Part shown: positions 35,402 to 37,288 of the stretch, piece after piece
Position numbering within the stretch: the stretch's first letter is position 1
Layout: each line of letters begins with the position of its first letter
From: CAZRIP01 sp964600165
GTDB lineage: Bacteria; Elusimicrobiota; Elusimicrobia; UBA1565; UBA9628
Length of the DNA: 37,288 nucleotides
Reading direction: 5' to 3'
Assembly (NCBI GenBank): GCA_964600165.1
Contig: CAZRIP010000019.1
Location: 1-37,288, forward strand
The notes under the pieces: generated by a model
The model's input: the letters and a program-made list of their open reading frames with translations, nothing else
What the model was told of the DNA's origin: nothing
Databases searched by the model: none
Made by a program: the position numbers and the translations under genes

Positions 35402-36244
35402 CTAAGGCCGCGATTCGAGGTAGGCGCGCCAATCGGCGCGCAGCGCGGCGAGCCCTTCGCCGTAAGCCGACGCGTAGGCGTCGTCTTTTCCGCCGCCGTC
35501 TAGGACCCGCAGGAAGGCCTTCATATCCTTGCAGCGGATGAGCCAGCGCGCGAAGGACCACGACGCGAAGTAGTACTCGTGGCGGATCTCCTCGCCGGAC
35601 CAGTTGCTGTAGCCCGGCGCGCCGATCGCCTCGAAGTACGGCTTGGGATAACGCGCCACGGAGGCCTTGGCCAGGGCGTCGGGATCGGCGTCCGCGGGCG
35701 TGAAGGCGTGCGCCTTGCCGGGCCGGAAATGCGACTCGACCTCCTCGGCGAAGCCCTCGGCCAGCGACTGGGAGTCGGAGTATCCGGCCAGCAGATGCGC
35801 GAGCTCGTGGAAGACCGGGGCCTCGTCCTCCTTGACGAAGCGCATCATCACGCCGCGCTCGTCCTTGCGCACGCCCGGCACGTCGGCCTCCGACATCGGT
35901 CCGGAGTCGTAGACGTAGAAGACGATCCGGCCGCGGTACTTCGGCGGCTTGCGGCCCGTGTACTCGGGCACGCCGGCGACGGCCTCGACGACGTCGGACA
36001 CGAAGCGCTTGAGCGCGGCGGCGTCGAGATAGTCTTTTTGGACGATCAACAAGACCGGCTGCGCGGCCGACGGGACGGAGTACCAGTCGCCTTGCTTGAT
36101 CAGGCGCGCGCGCAGCGCGTCGTGCTCGTCGAACTCGGGACCGGCGGCCTGCGTCTCGCGCGCGACGGGCTGATAGAGCAGCGGCTTGCCGGGAGCGTTG
36201 TCTTGGGCGGCGGCGACGGCGGCGAGCGCTAAGGCGAGGATCAT
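35402..36244 (-). CDS. Secreted HELAH metallopeptidase-like protein
   Basis: A 280-residue protein with a signal peptide (MILALALAAVAAAQ). The zinc motif is VFHELAHLLAGYSDSQ (HELAH 146-150), followed 13 residues later by SLAEGFAEEVESHF, where Glu163 or Glu167 is the third ligand, as in gluzincins with an HELxH...EG(F/W)AE pattern. The C-terminal part has FASWSFARWLIRC and the end WRAYLESRP, as in collagenase-like or DUF1570-type members. The start ATG overlaps the NUDIX stop as ATGA, so one mRNA is likely. A TATACT box lies 7 nt before the ATG as well, inside the NUDIX gene, so a second, nearly leaderless start is possible. Export is inferred. Confidence 0.78.
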   Translation of the reverse strand: MILALALAAVAAAQDNAPGKPLLYQPVARETQAAGPEFDEHDALRARLIKQGDWYSVPSAAQPVLLIVQKDYLDAAALKRFVSDVVEAVAGVPEYTGRKPPKYRGRIVFYVYDSGPMSEADVPGVRKDERGVMMRFVKEDEAPVFHELAHLLAGYSDSQSLAEGFAEEVESHFRPGKAHAFTPADADPDALAKASVARYPKPYFEAIGAPGYSNWSGEEIRHEYYFASWSFARWLIRCKDMKAFLRVLDGGGKDDAYASAYGEGLAALRADWRAYLESRP

Positions 36245-36753
36245 CGCACGGAGTATAGCCCCGGAACGGCGAAAAAGCACGTGAGGATGCGGTGCGTCAT
36301 GCCCCAGATCACGCAGCCCTCGCGCGGGATGAACGCGGGCACCGCCGTCGGCGCCCCGGCGACCTGCACGGGCGCCTCGGACGCGGAGGCCTTGAGCTCG
36401 TCAAGCCCGAACCAAAAGGCGCCCGTCAGCTCCTCGCTGAGCGAGGTCGCGGGCTTTTCCGCGAGGCGGAACACGAACGGCCGGACCAAGATCGGCGGCA
36501 GCGTCGGCGCCCGAGGCTTTAAATCCTCGAGCGTGCCGGTCAGGCCGTCCCGCGCGAGCGCGACGGCCGTCTCCTCGCGCGTCTCGCGGATCGCGGTATC
36601 GAGCAGGTCGCGGTCCGCCGCCTCGCGCCGGCCGCCTGGCAAGGCCATGTGCCCCGACCAGCGGTCGCTCTCGCGCTCGGCCCGGCGCACGAGCAATAGC
36701 TCGGGTCCCGGCGCCAAGATCAGGGCCACGGCGGCCTCGGCGAAGTCGGTCAT
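36241..36753 (-). CDS. NUDIX hydrolase, CoA-pyrophosphatase type
   Basis: A 170-residue cytoplasmic enzyme. The segment LLLVRRAERESDRWSGHMAL leads into PGGRREAADRDLLDTAIRET and REET, the variant Nudix box of CoA diphosphatases (NudL/YeaB-like), in which the box is preceded by an R..R...R(W).GH(M/Q).(F/L)PGG motif. FPREGCVIWGMTHRIL near the end also fits that group (IWG.T). It probably hydrolyses CoA or another nucleoside diphosphate linked to a moiety. It is the first gene of a pair with the peptidase. TAAATT (complement of 36761-36766) is 7 nt from ATG. Confidence 0.85.
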   Translation of the reverse strand: MTDFAEAAVALILAPGPELLLVRRAERESDRWSGHMALPGGRREAADRDLLDTAIRETREETAVALARDGLTGTLEDLKPRAPTLPPILVRPFVFRLAEKPATSLSEELTGAFWFGLDELKASASEAPVQVAGAPTAVPAFIPREGCVIWGMTHRILTCFFAVPGLYSVR

Positions 36754-36837
36754 TACCCAGAATTTACCCCATTTTCGCCTGGAATCGGTGGAAAATCCGA
36801 CGGGGTCCTGTTATACTTCTCGTCGAGAGGTGCCCCG

Positions 36838-37288
36838 ATGAAACCGCTGCGCCGGTATTCAGCCGCTCTCGCGCTCATCCCGTTCTTGACCCAGGCGACG
36901 GGCGCCGCCGACCTCGGCTTAGTCCTCGGCCCGGCCGCGCGCCCGATGCTCTATCCTCTGCCGATCGCCGCGCGGCTGCCGGCGCGCGCCGCGCCCGCGC
37001 CGAAAGCCGCGGGCGTCGCGAAAGAAAGCTCGCATTTTTGGAGCGACGCCGCGCTCGTCGCGCGCTGGGTCTGCGCGCGCCTCGAGGAAAGCTCGCGGCC
37101 GGCGCCGGCGCCCGTCTCGCGAGCTCCGGCGCGGCTCTTCCGGGTGGAGACCTTCGGCGCGGCCCCCGAGCCCAAGCCCTCGCGAGACCGCGTGATGATC
37201 GTCAAGGACCCGATGATCGTCGACGTGGCGCAGGCCGTGCGCGGCCTCGGCGTTCCCGACGGCGGCGACATGGTGATTTACAAGCCGC
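36838..37288 (+). CDS. Secreted protein of unknown function, truncated by window end
   Basis: 150 residues visible, running off the right edge. Signal peptide MKPLRRYSAALALIPFLTQA, then an Ala/Pro/Arg-rich stretch of about 90 residues and the start of a more ordered part (RDRVMIVKDPMIVDVAQAVR). No family recognised. TATACT at 36812-36817 is followed by a 20-nt leader with GAGAGG at 36825-36830, so this gene has a Shine-Dalgarno leader instead of the leaderless type. The general build (signal peptide, low-complexity Ala/Pro, then a globular part) resembles the protein at 711. Confidence 0.7.
   Translation, partial: MKPLRRYSAALALIPFLTQATGAADLGLVLGPAARPMLYPLPIAARLPARAAPAPKAAGVAKESSHFWSDAALVARWVCARLEESSRPAPAPVSRAPARLFRVETFGAAPEPKPSRDRVMIVKDPMIVDVAQAVRGLGVPDGGDMVIYKP

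Noticed and set aside
1..37288. CRISPR array, tRNA or rRNA genes, intact insertion sequence
   Set aside because: I saw no regularly spaced repeats, no tRNA-like cloverleaf with a CCA end, no rRNA segments and no transposase. This is a by-eye check only.

Overview
This is a gene-dense, high-G+C bacterial window. It has signal peptides, lipobox cysteines, a DegP-like periplasmic protease, a CsgG-type outer-membrane lipoprotein and an FtsH-like protease, so the cell is diderm (Gram-negative type). The many secreted proteins of unknown family and the hybrid FtsH suggest a poorly cultured phylum. Elusimicrobiota is my best guess, but it is an inference: there is no rRNA gene or phylogenetic marker here to prove it.

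Layout. 1-700: the end of moaE and a YaeQ-like gene, overlapping by 4 bp. 711-4767 (minus): two secreted proteins of unknown function, an MscS channel and a secreted HExxH peptidase. 4978-6321: ahcY with its own leadered promoter and a clear terminator. 6378-11173 is the accessory part. It holds a gene remnant, an ORF6N-domain gene, a lipoprotein operon (CsgG, DUF4810, DUF799/GNA1162), two paralogous small coiled-coil genes and a winged-helix/nucleotidyltransferase pair that looks like a toxin-antitoxin module. Three copies of one ECF-sigma-like promoter element are spread through it. 11196-20743: degenerate receiver, alpha/beta hydrolase, ankyrin lipoprotein, secreted glycosidase-like protein, PDZ serine protease, Ycf46-like AAA ATPase, DUF885 peptidase, PhzF and MmcQ/YjbR. 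20884-23835: an FtsH homologue with a signal peptide and a large N-terminal extension. 23909-25340: a tandem pair of cysteine-rich secreted paralogues. 25358-25452: a perfect 33-bp inverted repeat. 25453-37288: ABC exporter, ICMT-like methyltransferase, flavin amine oxidase, aldo/keto reductase, two very small membrane proteins, a periplasmic UPF0173 hydrolase with an MFS transporter, a membrane protein, an SDR, small proteins, a NUDIX/peptidase pair and the start of another secreted protein.

The strongest window-wide signal is promoter architecture. At sixteen genes on both strands a sigma70-type -10 hexamer ends exactly 6 nt before the start codon, often with a -35 box 17 bp further up and no Shine-Dalgarno. 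That spacing puts transcription start on the first base of the start codon, so these genes are predicted to be leaderless. A minority (ahcY, 2856, 30789, 36838 and the coiled-coil genes) have Shine-Dalgarno sequences. I used this pattern to correct several start codons and to support small genes.

The most unusual items are: (i) the thrice-repeated GGAAC-N17-CGTAT-N7-ATG element, which in two copies drives a short leader ORF overlapping a coiled-coil gene; (ii) the FtsH-like protein, whose three hydrophobic segments conflict with normal FtsH topology; (iii) the winged-helix/nucleotidyltransferase pair; and (iv) the long inverted repeat between convergent genes.
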